From the NCBI GenBank assembly GCA_964016985.1, contig OZ024833.1, positions 62,947,463-63,011,462 on the forward strand: a DNA stretch of 64,000 bases, written 5' to 3'. The translations under genes and the position numbers were made by a program. The notes under the pieces were generated by a model, which ran no database searches, was not told the origin of the DNA, and saw only the letters and a program-made list of their open reading frames with translations. This stretch comes from Anodontia alba (taxonomy: Eukaryota > Mollusca > Bivalvia > Lucinida > Lucinidae). Positions 44,896 through 56,160 of this stretch are shown here, in pieces (the first letter of the stretch is position 1; each line of letters starts with the position of its first letter).

Positions 44896-45171
44896 CATTA
44901 CGAAAACATGCCTATTCAAATATACTGAAAATTTTACCACAAAAAATGAAAATTTTCAGATAAAATATTCTGATATTTTCATATTTTCTGCTCAAAACAT
45001 AGATTGTGGGTACTCGTTAGAACCGCCTCGACGAGGCGGTTCTAACGAGTACCCACAATCTATGTTTTAGCAGAAATAAGAAAAATAATGTATACCCCTG
45101 TAAACCCCAGTTTTACTATATAAAAGTGGGGTTTAAGGGGATCAAAATTATATAGGCTTGTTTTCGTGACG
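44896..45171 (+). mobile_element. Family B hairpin element, copy 19
   Basis: CATTACGAAAACATGCC to GGCTTGTTTTCGTGACG. Core 44985-45070 with GACGA tip. Confidence 0.92.
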
Positions 45172-45663
45172 GGCAGATTTTTATAGGGCGGGAACATACA
45201 TTCTCTGAATTTGTTTGTTATGTTATGTGCCGGCTAGGCTGATATGTCGTACATCTTAAGGTTCATTTCTTTTGAACCGCTTCAACTAAAGTGGTTTATG
45301 TTTACTGGTATGCGTGCCAGTTAGCAAGGTGTTATCCAAGAATTATCTGGTAGGTCATTGACCTTTTGTGCTTTAGACTATCAACTTCAGATAAAAAGCT
45401 TTTTTTTACCAGAATAAAAGTTTGTTTGATGGATGCTCGTTTGATTCGGTTCTTGGTACGACCTCTTAAGAATTCCCAAAGACCGACGATTCAAATGGGT
45501 ACCCACATAAAAGAGAAAGCAACACAAAACAGTTGCATAAAAATCGTACTGCGTTTACCCTAAATATTGGGACACAGAGGCTTCAGCAAACAGTCCTTAA
45601 TCAGTTTTGGACACGTCAACAGGTAGTCATTATGTATTGTTCAAATGTTAAGTTGTATAATCA
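45172..45663. other. Unassigned sequence
   Basis: Only a CAAATGGGTACCCACAT scrap of the S-type core at 45498-45514 was recognised. Confidence 0.45.
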
Positions 45664-45888
45664 CGGCCCATTTGTTCAAAACTAACGACGTCGTTAGTTA
45701 AGGTATCGTTAAAACTTTGATCATTAAATTTCGCATATACACTAATATTTTTGCTGAAAACATGCGAGTAGCTACTCACATTTTTCAGCAAAAATACCTG
45801 TGAATTAGATATTGTACTTACTAGAACAATTAACATTTGACCACTAACGAACTCGTTAAGCAAACGATACTTTGAACAACTTGGCCCA
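45664..45888. mobile_element. Family K palindromic element, copy 2
   Basis: GGCCCATTTGTTCAAAACTA to ACTTTGAACAACTTGGCCCA; hairpin GCGAGTAGCTACTCAC framed by TTTTTGCTGAAAA. Confidence 0.82.
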
Positions 45889-45930
45889 GAAGTTAAGTTG
45901 TCCGAATTTTACGGTAAATACGGTAGGCAT

Positions 45931-46073
45931 CCCTAGCGGGCACATGACGTTTATATGATATCGCATTAACGTCCATGACGTTGCAGCGACGTTATTTCGA
46001 CGACGAATTATAAACGACATGACGTTACATCGACGTTAATGCGATGTTGTTTAAATGTCATATACCCGCTAAG
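45931..46073. mobile_element. Family J element, copy 3
   Basis: CCCTAGCGGGCACATGACGT to TGTCATATACCCGCT. ATATCGCATTAACGTCCATG modules replace the GTTGAA modules of copy 1. Confidence 0.72.
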
Positions 46074-46607
46074 ATCCCTCCTATCTGGCGCTATGATTAA
46101 ATACCTTACCATCTTTTCACCCCGAAGATTCTCTTCCATCTTTGCATTTGGACATGTCTGTTGTTAAAGATGGGTATTTCAGGCAGAAGTTTTAAAAGAG
46201 TGGCGAACAGTGTAGATCCTAGCATCTTAAGTCTGAATAAACTTCATATATTCAGTACCTTGCCGTTTTGAGTGACATCTGTATTATTATTAACGGTCAG
46301 TTAACCGGTCAAATGGCCAGTCTCTGAAACAATGACTACCAATGAGAGTGTTACATCAGAGTGTGAAGATTAAATATAAATTACATAATATTGCATATTT
46401 GCATTTTTATGCAATCATTCATCACATTCTTGCGTGCAGTAGCCAATAAACAGTCAGCATCATATCATTATCTGCAATAACTTGAAGAATCTCACGTAAC
46501 GTAATTTTGTAGTCAGTCTGACAAAGTGTAGCTCATTAGGCCGAGTGGCAAATAACATAATGTTTGAACCTTCACGGGTCAAGATGCAATATTTGCAAAG
46601 GTATGCA
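46074..46607. other. Mostly unassigned sequence
   Basis: GTGGCGAACAGTGTAGATCC near 46200 resembles part of a G/H arm. Nothing else recognised. Confidence 0.4.
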
Positions 46608-46775
46608 GTATCGAGCTTCAATGGCTCGGGCATCTTTAGGACCATGGGAAGTTGTTCTAGACATGAGTAGTTCGAGCAACTGAGGGTTAATCGTAGCTCC
46701 AGGTTAGAAGGCAAATGGGGATAATTTTAGGAATGTCGCTCCGATCTGCTATAAAATAATGGTACGTTTAGATTA
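46608..46775. mobile_element. Family F, left-end copy 5
   Basis: GTATCGAGCTTCAATGGCTC, GGACCATGGGAAGTTGTTCT and ATAATTTTAGGAATGTCG. Its uninterrupted ATAATTTTAGG stretch helps define the empty site of the G insertion at 28234. Confidence 0.65.
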
Positions 46776-46819
46776 CGTATAAGATAGAGAATAACCAACA
46801 GTGTCTGATTTATATAGTA

Positions 46820-46915
46820 AATCGGTCTCGAAGGAGCGTGGCAGTTCGGTAAAAACGAGTTCTAAAGGAACGAGTTTTTACCGAATTATCCACACTCCTG
46901 AGTGACAGATTTTTC
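46820..46915. repeat. Hairpin TTCGGTAAAAACGAGTTC
   Basis: TTCGGTAAAAACGAGTTC pairs with GAACGAGTTTTTACCGAA around TAAAG; GGAGCGTGG and CCACACTCC extend the stem imperfectly. Confidence 0.65.
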
Positions 46916-47380
46916 ACAAAACACTCATCCTTATTCTATTTATTATACCTGTTTAGCTAGAACCGTTTTTCATGAAAACCATTTCAATTCGAGCGGAAGA
47001 TTAATCAACAACGCAAGAAAATTGCCTTATTCAGTCCGTTCATTAACAATATTGACGTAATATAATGACGTAACGTAAACATTTTTATGACGTTATGGTA
47101 ACGGATTTCATTTGGTCGGTTTATGTCTCTTTTGGCAGCCGAGGACATCAAGACGCAATGCGATAACGCGGGAAGCAGTCTATAAAAACAGTTCCGACCC
47201 TGTGAAATAATACACTGTGAATTATAGAAAATTACTGAGAAATCCCTATGCATCACTGCTAGATACAAAATAATATCGCCGTAACATACATTTTCATGAT
47301 GAAATAAGAACATTTCCCTAAAATATCCATAAGTGTTTTTTTTTTGTTTTTTTTTTTTTTACAGTTATCGGAAGAATGTC
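46916..47380. other. Unassigned sequence
   Basis: A 102-residue minus-strand frame (47005-47313) lacks protein features. No repeat match. Confidence 0.4.
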
Positions 47381-47383
47381 CCG

Positions 47384-47520
47384 GTAAACAGGATTTGGCA
47401 TTTTATGCAAATTGTCTCCAACAGAGACCGTTTGCACGAAATGTCAAACCCTGTTTTTCTGGATAAACAAAAAAACAATAACATCAATTTGTCGTCTGCT
47501 GAAATTGCCCAGAGAGTAGT
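47384..47520. repeat. Family R dispersed repeat, copy 2
   Basis: TTTGCACGAAATGTCAAACC, CTGTTTTTCTGGATAAACA and AATTTGTCGTCTGCTGAAAT. The frame reading NRDRLHEMSNPVF is recurrent repeat-derived sequence, not a host exon as far as I can tell. Confidence 0.55.
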
Positions 47521-47642
47521 GAAGGTTAATGAAACTGTCATCAAATTATATGTACCATGAGTTCGTGAATTTCTCACCAAGGTCCTGGTCGACTGTTTCT
47601 CTTATTTCTTGGTAAATATTTTGTTTAAGGACATCGTATATC

Positions 47643-47643
47643 C

Positions 47644-47706
<63 letters not shown>
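47643..47706. repeat. (AC)n microsatellite
   Basis: About 31 AC steps. Confidence 0.97.
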
Positions 47707-47839
47707 CAATTTATTCACAGGCAAAAAACAAACCGTTTTACAGACCTGATTAGTGATTTCGTTAGTGTTAAGAATCATACAGGTCAAATATTTACAAAGA
47801 TTCAGTTTTACAGAACTGAATAGCAATTTATTGCTGTTT

Positions 47840-47915
47840 ACCCATTTATGTCGAGTGGACTCTTCTACCCTAAGTTCTTGGACTGGTCCATTTCCAATAG
47901 AAGGGATGTCTTTCT
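47840..47915. repeat. Family V, match to the array spacer
   Basis: ATGTCGAGTGGACTCTTCTA, TTCTTGGACTGGTCCATTTC and AATAGAAGGGATGTCTTTC parallel 21345-21425 in the 455-bp array. Confidence 0.6.
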
Positions 47916-48449
47916 GTTGCTGTTGTTATTTTTCCTGAATACGCTTCCATATTTATTTTGATTCGGTATCTTTCTGTTCGTATTATTATTTATTATCATT
48001 TTTGTTCTTATTAGAAACTGAAACTATATTACTTTCTGTTTAGAAACAAAATGAAAACACTGTCAAACACAGGAAACACTGCAGAGAAAAATATATTATC
48101 TTTACCATTTTGATTTTATTTTTTTCGCTGACGTTCTTGATAGCTTAAAGGCTTCTTTCACTTTAGTCCCAACTTAAGAAAGAACAACAACAAAATCTGT
48201 GGACTATAAAATATTTGCGAGAATGTATAAAATATATATAACGAAAATCAATGGTAGCCTGTATTCTCTAGGGGAAAAATGGAAGTAAGATAGTGATGGT
48301 ATAAAAATATATAAAATGGCAATATATTAGGACCAAAAGCAGTAAATGTTCTCACAGTTAAAATATAGAATGACAAAGCAACAGCAGTGCATCATCTGAA
48401 TTTTGAAAATGTGTTTTTCCTCCATCACAAGGCTTTTGCATTTTATCTA
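47916..48449. other. Unassigned AT-rich sequence
   Basis: No family recognised. Confidence 0.45.
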
Positions 48450-48956
48450 AACGTACCTTCTGACATGTGCGTCAAATCATGACTAAAATCATCCTGCACA
48501 TTCACGCAGTCTGATCAGAATCCTCGTTCTCCGCGAGAAACATTATGAAAACATGCCTACTCAAATATATAGAAAATTTCACCTCCACAACTGTAAATTT
48601 TCAGATAAAAATCTCTGATATTTTTCATATTTCTGCTCAAAACATAGATTGTGGGTACTCGTTAGAACCGCCTCGCCGAGGCGGTTCTAACGAGTACCCA
48701 CAATCTGTTTTTGAGCAGAAATAAGAAAATAATGTATACCCCTGTAAACTCCAGTTTTACTATATAAAAGTGGGGTTTAACGGGGTCAAAATTATATAGG
48801 CATGTTTTCGTGATGTTTTGCATCTTCGGCTATCCAAAATCAGAGTCCAAAATACGCTCAGTGAAGATTCCGATCAGTCTGCGCGAATGCGCAGGCTGAT
48901 CTGAATCTTCGATTGACGCAGCTGTCTGAAGGTACGTTTTCTGACGTTGCGTCCCA
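48450..48956. mobile_element. Family A MITE, copy 6, split by a B element
   Basis: CTAAACGTACCTTCTGACAT at the left and CTGACGTTGCGTCCCATTCG at the right. Removing 48541-48815 gives GAGAAATTTTGCATC, base for base like AGAAATTTTGCATTC in copy 4. Confidence 0.88.
48541..48815 (+). mobile_element. Family B hairpin element, copy 20
   Basis: CATTATGAAAACATGCC to GGCATGTTTTCGTGATG, nested in A copy 6. Host bases AAA lie on the left and TTTT on the right, with no duplicated base. Confidence 0.95.
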
Positions 48957-49082
48957 TTCGTTTGGTGTTGGATTAATCGTTTACGAAACACAACGTTTTT
49001 TACAACGATGATGGCTACTGAATCATTTTAATTCTGCATTGAACTTGTCAAAATGTATCTATTATCTATCTATATTGTTAGT

Positions 49083-49630
49083 AAGTCCTACGTAGGTGAT
49101 AGTTACTTCTACGTAGGACTTATTATCTCCTACGTAGGTGTTTGTTTGTAACACCTACCTAGAGGTTAGTAAATCCTACGTAGGAGTTATTATCTCCTAT
49201 GAAGATGTAAGTAAGTCCTACGTAGGAGTTATTACCTCCTACGTAGGTGTTAGTAACTCCTACGTAGGTGTACGTAAGTCCTACGTAGGAGTTATTATCA
49301 TCTACGTAGGTGTTATTAAGTCCCACGTAGGAGTTATCATCACCTACGTAGGAATTTCTATCTCCTACATAGGACTTTTCGTCTCCTACATAGTAGTTAC
49401 TATCACCTACGTAGGACTTATTATCTCCTACGTAGGAATTACTATCTCCTACGTAGGCCTTATTATTTCCTACGTAGGAGTTAGTAAGTCCTACGTAGGT
49501 GTTAGTAAGTCATAAGTAGGTGTTAGTAAGTCCTACGTAGGAGTTATTATCACCTACGTAGGAGTTACTATCACCTACGCAGGACTTATTATCTCCCACG
49601 TATGAGTTACTATCTTCTACGTAGGACTTA
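49083..49630. repeat. TACGTA minisatellite, about 26 units of 21 bp
   Basis: Units CCTACGTAGGAGTTATTATC and CCTACGTAGGTGTTAGTAAGT, each centred on the palindrome CCTACGTAGG. The 21-bp period leaves frames open, giving a 125-residue SYVGV-repeat frame at 49138-49515 with no sign of being a gene. Confidence 0.95.
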
Positions 49631-49869
49631 AATATTTTTTTCACCTCGTACTAGGACGCTCCCATACAAGTCAAATATAATTTCTTGAATATACTGATCA
49701 GGATTTTGTTTGTTTTATTTCTGTGTTTTGCTGATATCATTATTCATAGCTTTTCTAAATTAACGTTAACTTTGCATAGTTGATCCTTATTGGCCAGAGG
49801 TATAATTATTAATGGCCAAGTTCGGGATTTCCTTTTGATCTATGATTGATCACATAATGCAGAAGCTGG

Positions 49870-50030
49870 ACAGACCTTGTAGATTGTTGTCATGTTTACA
49901 AGGGAGACAGCCTTTCTGACTACCTGTTTGCTTTTCTGAGCAACAATGCCCGTCTGTAAAAAAGGATCTACTCTAATAGGAAAGTAATGCTTTCCACTTA
50001 AAGCAAATTCTTTCCATTTAGAGTAGGTAT
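49870..50030. repeat. Family E hairpin
   Basis: ACAAGGGAGACAGCCTTTCT, AAAAAAGGATCTACTCTAAT and AATTCTTTCCATTTAGAGTA. B copy 21 begins immediately after its right stem. Confidence 0.65.
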
Positions 50031-50309
50031 TCACGAAAACATGCCTATATAATTTTAACCCCTTTGAAACCCACTTTTATATAGTAAAACTGGGGTTTAC
50101 AGGGGTAAACATTACTTTTCTTATTTCTGCTCAAAAACATAGCTTGTGGTTACTCGTTTAGAACCGTCTCGTGGAGGCGGTTCTAACGAGTACCCACAAT
50201 CTATATTTTGAGCAGTAATATGAAAACTATCAGAAGTTTTTAATCTGTAAACTTTCTTTTTTTGGTAGTAAATTTTTCAGTATATTTGAATAGGCATATT
50301 TTCGTAATG
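50031..50309 (-). mobile_element. Family B hairpin element, copy 21
   Basis: TTCACGAAAACATGCC (CAT of the end altered) to GGCATATTTTCGTAATG; core 50130-50215 with GTGGA tip. Confidence 0.9.
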
Positions 50310-50460
50310 TTTGTCATAAGGGATACAAAACAACTTTGACAGAATTCCCTCGTTTGAAAGTATATCCGTTCCTATAAATGCGCAATAAAGTTATTAGTCG
50401 CTGAGGACAGTGCACATTCACTTTAGATTCACTTTCATGTCATTCTTCACTTGTATATGT

Positions 50461-50572
50461 ATATACATTTGGCTCTCGTTATCTCGAAGTCCGAGGGACG
50501 CTTTAAAATACTTCGAGATATCCGTAACTCGACATATTAGATTTGCAGAATTGAGGGAAGCGAAAATCATAC
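50461..50572. mobile_element. Family D, partial copy 4
   Basis: GGCTCTCGTTATCTCGAAGT joined directly to TACTTCGAGATATCCGTAAC, CATATTAGATTTGCAGAATT. The core hairpin is missing. Confidence 0.7.
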
Positions 50573-51059
50573 AGGAAAACATGCAGGTAACATGCATTTT
50601 AATTTACAAAAAAATTAGCTATACTGTAAAATGCAGTGTCAACACATATAATGCTTATACGTTGTGCTCCAGACTGTATAACCATTCAAAATGTGAAAAC
50701 AAAAAGATATACTATACCAACGGACTTTGTAACAAGTGCTCGTATAACTAAAGCTAAGTATATTTTTTTTTCCTTTTAGAATAGACCGATTTTTCTTTTA
50801 GGGTAAAAGTGGATTCCCCTGACAGAAGGAGCTAAGTCACCTCACCCCCATGGCCCCCACACCCATCCATTACCCTTAGGTTTATGAAAATGGGCATATT
50901 TTCTGTTTAGAAAATTTGAGATACGATTTTTAAATTATTAAATATTTACTTTCAACAGGTTATACTTAATTTTAAAGGGCATATTTCATCTGTCATTTTT
51001 CGTTACCATCATTTTTTCCAGTGCTCGTAGCTTTCACCAATACTGAATATGCTTCCGCA

Positions 51060-51092
<33 letters not shown>

Positions 51093-52260
51093 AGCAACCC
51101 GCAATCCATACTCAGGGTTTGCGGCATTTATAAATGAATTTAGTCTAAATCATATTTATTTGATGTTTAAGAGCATTATCTTATCTCTCGAATTTTGAAT
51201 ATGGTGTTAGACAAATGCAATATATATATATGGAATAAAAAAAAAATGCCTTATTTAAATGATGAATGCATATGCATGAGGAATATGTAAACAAACGGAA
51301 CTAATTAACATAGGATATGTCAATACGCTATCGTTGTTGTTTCTGGTAATGAAGGTGCACCTCTCGTCAGCGTTGGCTTCATGGATTCCTCAAGAAATCT
51401 GTCATTTCAGTGCCTTATGGCGATTTGATTATTTACAATTATGCGTTTTATTGCTTTCTGGCTGGAAGAAAAAAAATCGTTCATTTCCCGATGAAACAAA
51501 AGCGTCTGGTGACCCGCCTACAACTGAACTACTTGCAATTAAACCCAACACCAGAGGTACGACAAGTCGCTGATAATCTCGCTCTTAATCGAAAGAATAA
51601 AACTAAGAAAATAACCAAGTTACGCTAAAGTGCACGACCCGCAAGAACGCATTGACATGATCACATCGTCAAATACTACAGTCAGCCCTCATTATACCGG
51701 CACTCGATACAACGACAAAATTCGTTATACTGAGAATTTGACCAGCACGGAAACCCTCTCTCAAAAAGTGATTGTTCATTGTTCATCAGAAATTATGCAG
51801 TGGCATTTTTATTCAATACTTCAAGCAACATATGTTTTCGTTATTTGTTAGAATCGCCTCATCATTGGTTAGATATTGTCAATATGTATCTGCATGCAAT
51901 ACTCTATCAAAATATTCCAAGCGGTTTAGAAGTTAAAGCAATTTTTACAAAGTGATTACGGACGGACATGCCTCGGCGAGGCTTTTTTTGTTATAAAGAA
52001 ATCTGGCATTTGATAATTTCATTTGTCTTGAAGTCATAACAATTTTCACAGTCCGATTACGGACGGACGGACATATTGATTATACGGCATTCTTTGTAAG
52101 TCCTCGAAAGTAAAATAATAAGAAGATATACAGGGAGAGCCACAATCACTAAACATAGCCTACCACTGACACTAAGAGGAAGAGCAAATAACCATGAGAA
52201 GTACACGTGCTCCAAGCCATAGACAAGCGAAGTAACCATTTTTTCACTGGTTTGCAATTG
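50573..52260. other. Unassigned region with scattered fragments
   Basis: E-like AGAATAGACCG at 50778, A30 at 51060-51090, a TACAGTCAGCCCTCATTATA terminal-repeat-like segment at 51678-51698 (Tc1/pogo-like end without a partner), a TTAGAATCGCCTCATC half of the F core at 51849, and an M fragment at 52115-52200 (GGGAGAGCCACAATCAC, AAGAGGAAGAGCAAA). No coding gene seen. Confidence 0.45.
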
Positions 52261-52298
52261 TTGTAACTAAGTTGATATTCATTAAGTAAACGCTATTA

Positions 52299-52380
52299 TG
52301 ACACACACACACACGCACGCGCGCGCGCGCGCGCGCGAGTACGCACACACACATGTACGTGCACGCACATAAGCGCGCAC
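52299..52380. repeat. (AC)n(GC)n alternating purine-pyrimidine tract
   Basis: ACACACACGCACGCGCGCGC with a following ACACACATGTACGTGCACGC. Such tracts can adopt Z-DNA. Confidence 0.9.
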
Positions 52381-52916
52381 AAAAAGCTATACACAATGAA
52401 TTATTTCTCATGTGTATTAATCATGTGATGATAGCACTATTGTCCAGTCTGATGTAAATATTGATCAATCATCAAAGTGAACATAAATATTCTGCCTCTG
52501 TATATCACTGTATTTTTGAAATGTTTGTTTATTTGTCAACTGTTTTTGTTCTTGTCTTTGCTCTTGATCTTGTATTTGTATGTTTCTATGAAGAATGGGA
52601 TGGGGTGTTGGTGCAGCAAACTGTTTGTATTAGTCATACCTATGTACACGTTGTAATAACGACTGTCTTACTTTTTCTTATACTTCTAAATAAAATAACA
52701 TGAAAACAAACTCAATAAAAAATCAGGCAGTCGTTATGTCAGTATATCGTCGCATTTTTCATTTTAACATAAGTGTGCACTTCTTGTTCTTTCTAGTGTC
52801 ATACCAACATGCCATTCTACTTTCAGTGCTCTTTCTCTTAACAGAAAATATGACACATAAAGTAAATAAGAGGCAATCATATCCGAGTAGGAAAGGCATT
52901 GTTAATAAATAGTAAA

Positions 52917-54036
52917 ATGACTACCACAGGGATACATACACTATTCACAATAACCGTTGTAACATGGATAGGAATTCTCTTATTGTGTTCAGATGACATC
53001 AAACCAAATCCAGGTCCCACTTCATTATCGTCTAGTAGTAATTTCTCAAACTCATCAGACATGTCTACCAATATTTTCAGCAACCTCAACTACAGCCATA
53101 ATTTGTCTTTCGTCCAATACAATGTCCAAAGTATCCTAAACAAACTTGATATTTTACAAACCGAACTTTATGAATTTGATATACTAGCTTTTACTGAAAC
53201 ATGGTTGAACCAGTCATTTGATACAGAGGATTTACTTTTTCAGACGTTTAATAAGCCTGAACGTAAAGATCGAACAGGCGACAGTCACGGCGGTGTTATG
53301 TTATATGTCAAGGAGAATATATATTACAAACGCAGAGAAGATCTTGAAATACGAGGAGTCGAAAATATATGGATCTAAATTGCGAATAACCATAAACGAA
53401 TACTTTTTGGGCTATTTTATAGACCGCCAAACTCAGGTGCTAATTATTTTAACGATATCGAGGACTCTATTGCTCTAGCTGTTGACACTGGTATACCAGA
53501 CAGTATAATAACGGGCGATTTTAAATTTAACTTTCTTCATCCATTATCCAGAAGAAAAATTGATTCTCTATGCACTCAATTTTCTCTCTATCAGACTATC
53601 ATTAATCCCACTCACTTTACTGAACATTCTTCTTCATTGATTGATTTAATACTTACTAGTAATAAAGATTATCTGGTTTTCAGTGACGTGGGAGACCCAT
53701 TTTTGCATCAAGACTTAAGGTATCACTGCCCTGTTTTTGGAATTTTAAAATTTGTTAAACCCAAATTAAAATCTTTTACCCATTGACACATTTGGAATTA
53801 TAACAATGGCGATTACGATAAATTACGTGACATGGCATCTAGTTATGATTGGGATTCATTGAAAGACAATAATATTGATACATATGCGAATAACATAACA
53901 AGCGCCATTTTAAGCATTGCTTCTCAATGCATACCCAACAAAAATGTAAAGACAAAACAATTAGACCCACCATGGTTAACTTCACATATAAAACGGTACA
54001 TTCGCAAACGGAAAAGAGCCTTCGGCAACATTGGTT
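52917..54036 (+). pseudogene. LINE N-terminus and APE endonuclease, broken
   Basis: From ATG 52917, MTTTGIHTLFTITVVTWIG is a hydrophobic segment leading into SDDIKPNPGP (52989-53018), close to the 2A consensus D-V/I-E-x-N-P-G-P with Lys for Glu. Endonuclease motifs: QYNVQSILNK (about 53117), DILAFTETWL (about 53178), HGGVMLYVKE (about 53285), LFYRPPNSG (about 53412), GDFKFNF (about 53515; usual GDFN), LIDLIL (about 53636) and YHCPVF (about 53725). Stops: TAA 53376-53378 where Glu is expected, TGA near 53785. The ORF is lost by a one-base deletion near 54017 (AGCCTTCGGCAAC for an expected CCTTTCGGCAAC). Confidence 0.88.
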
Positions 54037-56160
54037 AAAGTTCAAAAGAATTCGTAATGAAGTCAATACAATGATCCACGATTCAAAGCAGAATATACAC
54101 ACGAAAATATCAGAGAAGCTAAAGTCAGATTCCATTTCGTCTAAAGATTGGTGGAAAACACTTAAAACATTTATCTCTCCCCTAACTCGTTCGGAACTTC
54201 CCCCACTTGAATTAAATGGCACTATATACACTGATGATACGGATAAAGCCAATATTCTTAACAACTATTTTCAACAACAAACGATTCTTCAAAAGCAAAA
54301 TACCACACTTCCCGCTCTCCCCCCTCCGATATATCATGCTCAGCTGAGCTCGATCGTACTAACTCCTCTTGAGATAGAATCTGCCATTAAAACTCTGAAA
54401 GTTGGAAAAGTGAGTGGTCCAAACGGTCTCAGCAATCGCATTATGCGTGAACTTAATCCTATAATACCTGACCCCTTCTGTTCTCTTTTCAATCAGTCTC
54501 TGCGTCAAGGTATTGTTCCAGCCCCCTACAAAGACGCGAATGTATGACCTGTTCCGAAAAAGGGCGATCAATCGGTGGTGTCTAATAACAGACCTATATC
54601 TCTATTAAACTCTGAAAGCAAACTGTTTGAAAGAACAGTTTTTAAAGACCTATACAATCATCTCCAAACTAATAATCTGTTATCTGCTTTTCAATCTGGA
54701 TTTATTCCTGGCGATTCAACTGTGAATCAACTAACCTATCTATTTCATACCTTTTTCGAGGCACTGGATTCTGGTAAGGAGGTAAGGACTGTCTTCTGTG
54801 ACATCAGCAAGGCTTTTGATCGTGTCTGGCACGCTGGACTTCTGTACAAACTTGAAGCAGCTGGTGTCACAGGGGAAGTCCTTAACTGGTTCAAAAGTTA
54901 TCTTTCCGACAGACGTCACCGTGTCATACTTCCAGGAGTATCCTCTGATGGCTTTACATCAGAGCAGGCGTTCCTCAAGGCTCAATTCTTGGACCTCTAC
55001 TCTTCCTGCTATTTATAAATGACATAGTTACTGACATTGGGTCAAATATTCGCCATTACAAGCTTTTTTTATTATTGTAGATGATCCCGTTAATGCAGCA
55101 GCATGCTTAAACTCGGATTTAGGGAAAATTACAAGATGGGCTGCACAGTGGCTAGTAACCTTTAACCCGGACAAAACAGAAGCACTCTTAATTTCTCGTA
55201 AAATAAACCAGTTACACCATCCACATCTTTATATGCAAAATCTTCCAATCCAAGAAGTTAATTCCCACAAACACTTAGGTATAGTCATCTCCAACGACTG
55301 TTCTTGGCACCAACACAACAACTATATAACCGAAAAAAAAGCATGGTTTAGAATTAATGTTATGAGAAATTAAAATTCAAGCTTGATAGAAAATCTCGAA
55401 ACCATATACATAGCATTTGTAAGGCCACTGTTAGAATACGGAGTTAACATCTGGGATAACTGTACGCAATCAGAAAAAGATGAACTTGAAAAAATTCAGA
55501 ATGAAGCTGCAAGGATTGCCACAGGTGCCACCTAACTTGTATCTGTAAATAATCTCTATAAAGAAATTGTTGGGAACCACTTCAGAAAAGATGTCGCGAT
55601 CATAAACTTATTTTATTATATAAAATGAATCAAAATTTAGTGCCTGAATACCTGTCTTCATTAATCCCTCAACAAGTTAGTAATATATCTCGTTACAATT
55701 TACGTAATTCTGACAACATACAAACAATCAGGGCAAAAAACTCAGTATCAAAATTCTCTTCTTCCATCTGTTCTGAGAGACTGGAACAACTTGCCGGCTG
55801 AAGCCAGACAGTTAAATACCGTAGCGTCTTTAAAATGTTTCTTGAAGAAAGATAAAAAGAACGTGCCTTAACATTTTTATTTTGGAAACAGAAAGGCCCA
55901 GATACTACATACACGTTTACGTACTGGATGCAGCTCTCTGAATCTTGACCTTTTCCTCAAAAACATAACAGATTCTCCGCTATGTAACTGTTGAAGAATC
56001 GAAGACGCACAGCATTTCTTTTTTCACTGTAGATTCTATCAAAGACTCAGAGATCCACTTTTAAAATTTATCAGAATACATCAAACTCCATCCTTACATA
56101 TCATCCTGAATGGTGACGACTCGTTGTCTCCAGAGATACCATTTTTGCCCACGTTCACCA
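54010..56160 (+). pseudogene. LINE reverse transcriptase, catalytic motif deleted
   Basis: Continues in a new frame: RQHWLKFKRIRNEVNTMI, GKVSGPNGLSNRIMREL (about 54405), NRPISLLNSESKLFER (about 54588), LSAFQSGFIPGDSTVNQL (about 54680) and CDISKAFDRVWH (about 54797, first Asp). TGA at 54545 precedes PVPKKGD. A frameshift near 54960 leads to GVPQGSILGPLLFLLFINDI. At 55051 the text jumps from NIR to TSLF-like sequence: about 11 bases that should encode the F-A-D-D catalytic motif are gone. Downstream: LNSDLGKITRWAAQW, NPDKTEALLIS, LLEYGVNIWDNC, LRDWNNLPAEARQ (about 55775) and LCNC-stop-RIEDAQHFFFHC (55976-56030). Confidence 0.88.

Noticed and set aside
47333..47560. Host exon reading NRDRLHEMSNPVF
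   Set aside because: The same DNA recurs at 33125-33205, so it is a dispersed repeat.
48541..48815. Family B as a Helitron-type element because of insertion between A and T without duplication
   Set aside because: It has 17-bp terminal inverted repeats at both ends, no CTRR-like end with an adjacent hairpin, and the other two nested sites are not A/T.
49138..49515. 125-residue SYVGV-repeat protein
   Set aside because: It is the translation of a 21-bp minisatellite with a palindromic unit; the frame starts and ends inside the array.
49083..49630. Telomeric or centromeric array
   Set aside because: Unit does not match telomere repeats and the array is only about 0.55 kb.
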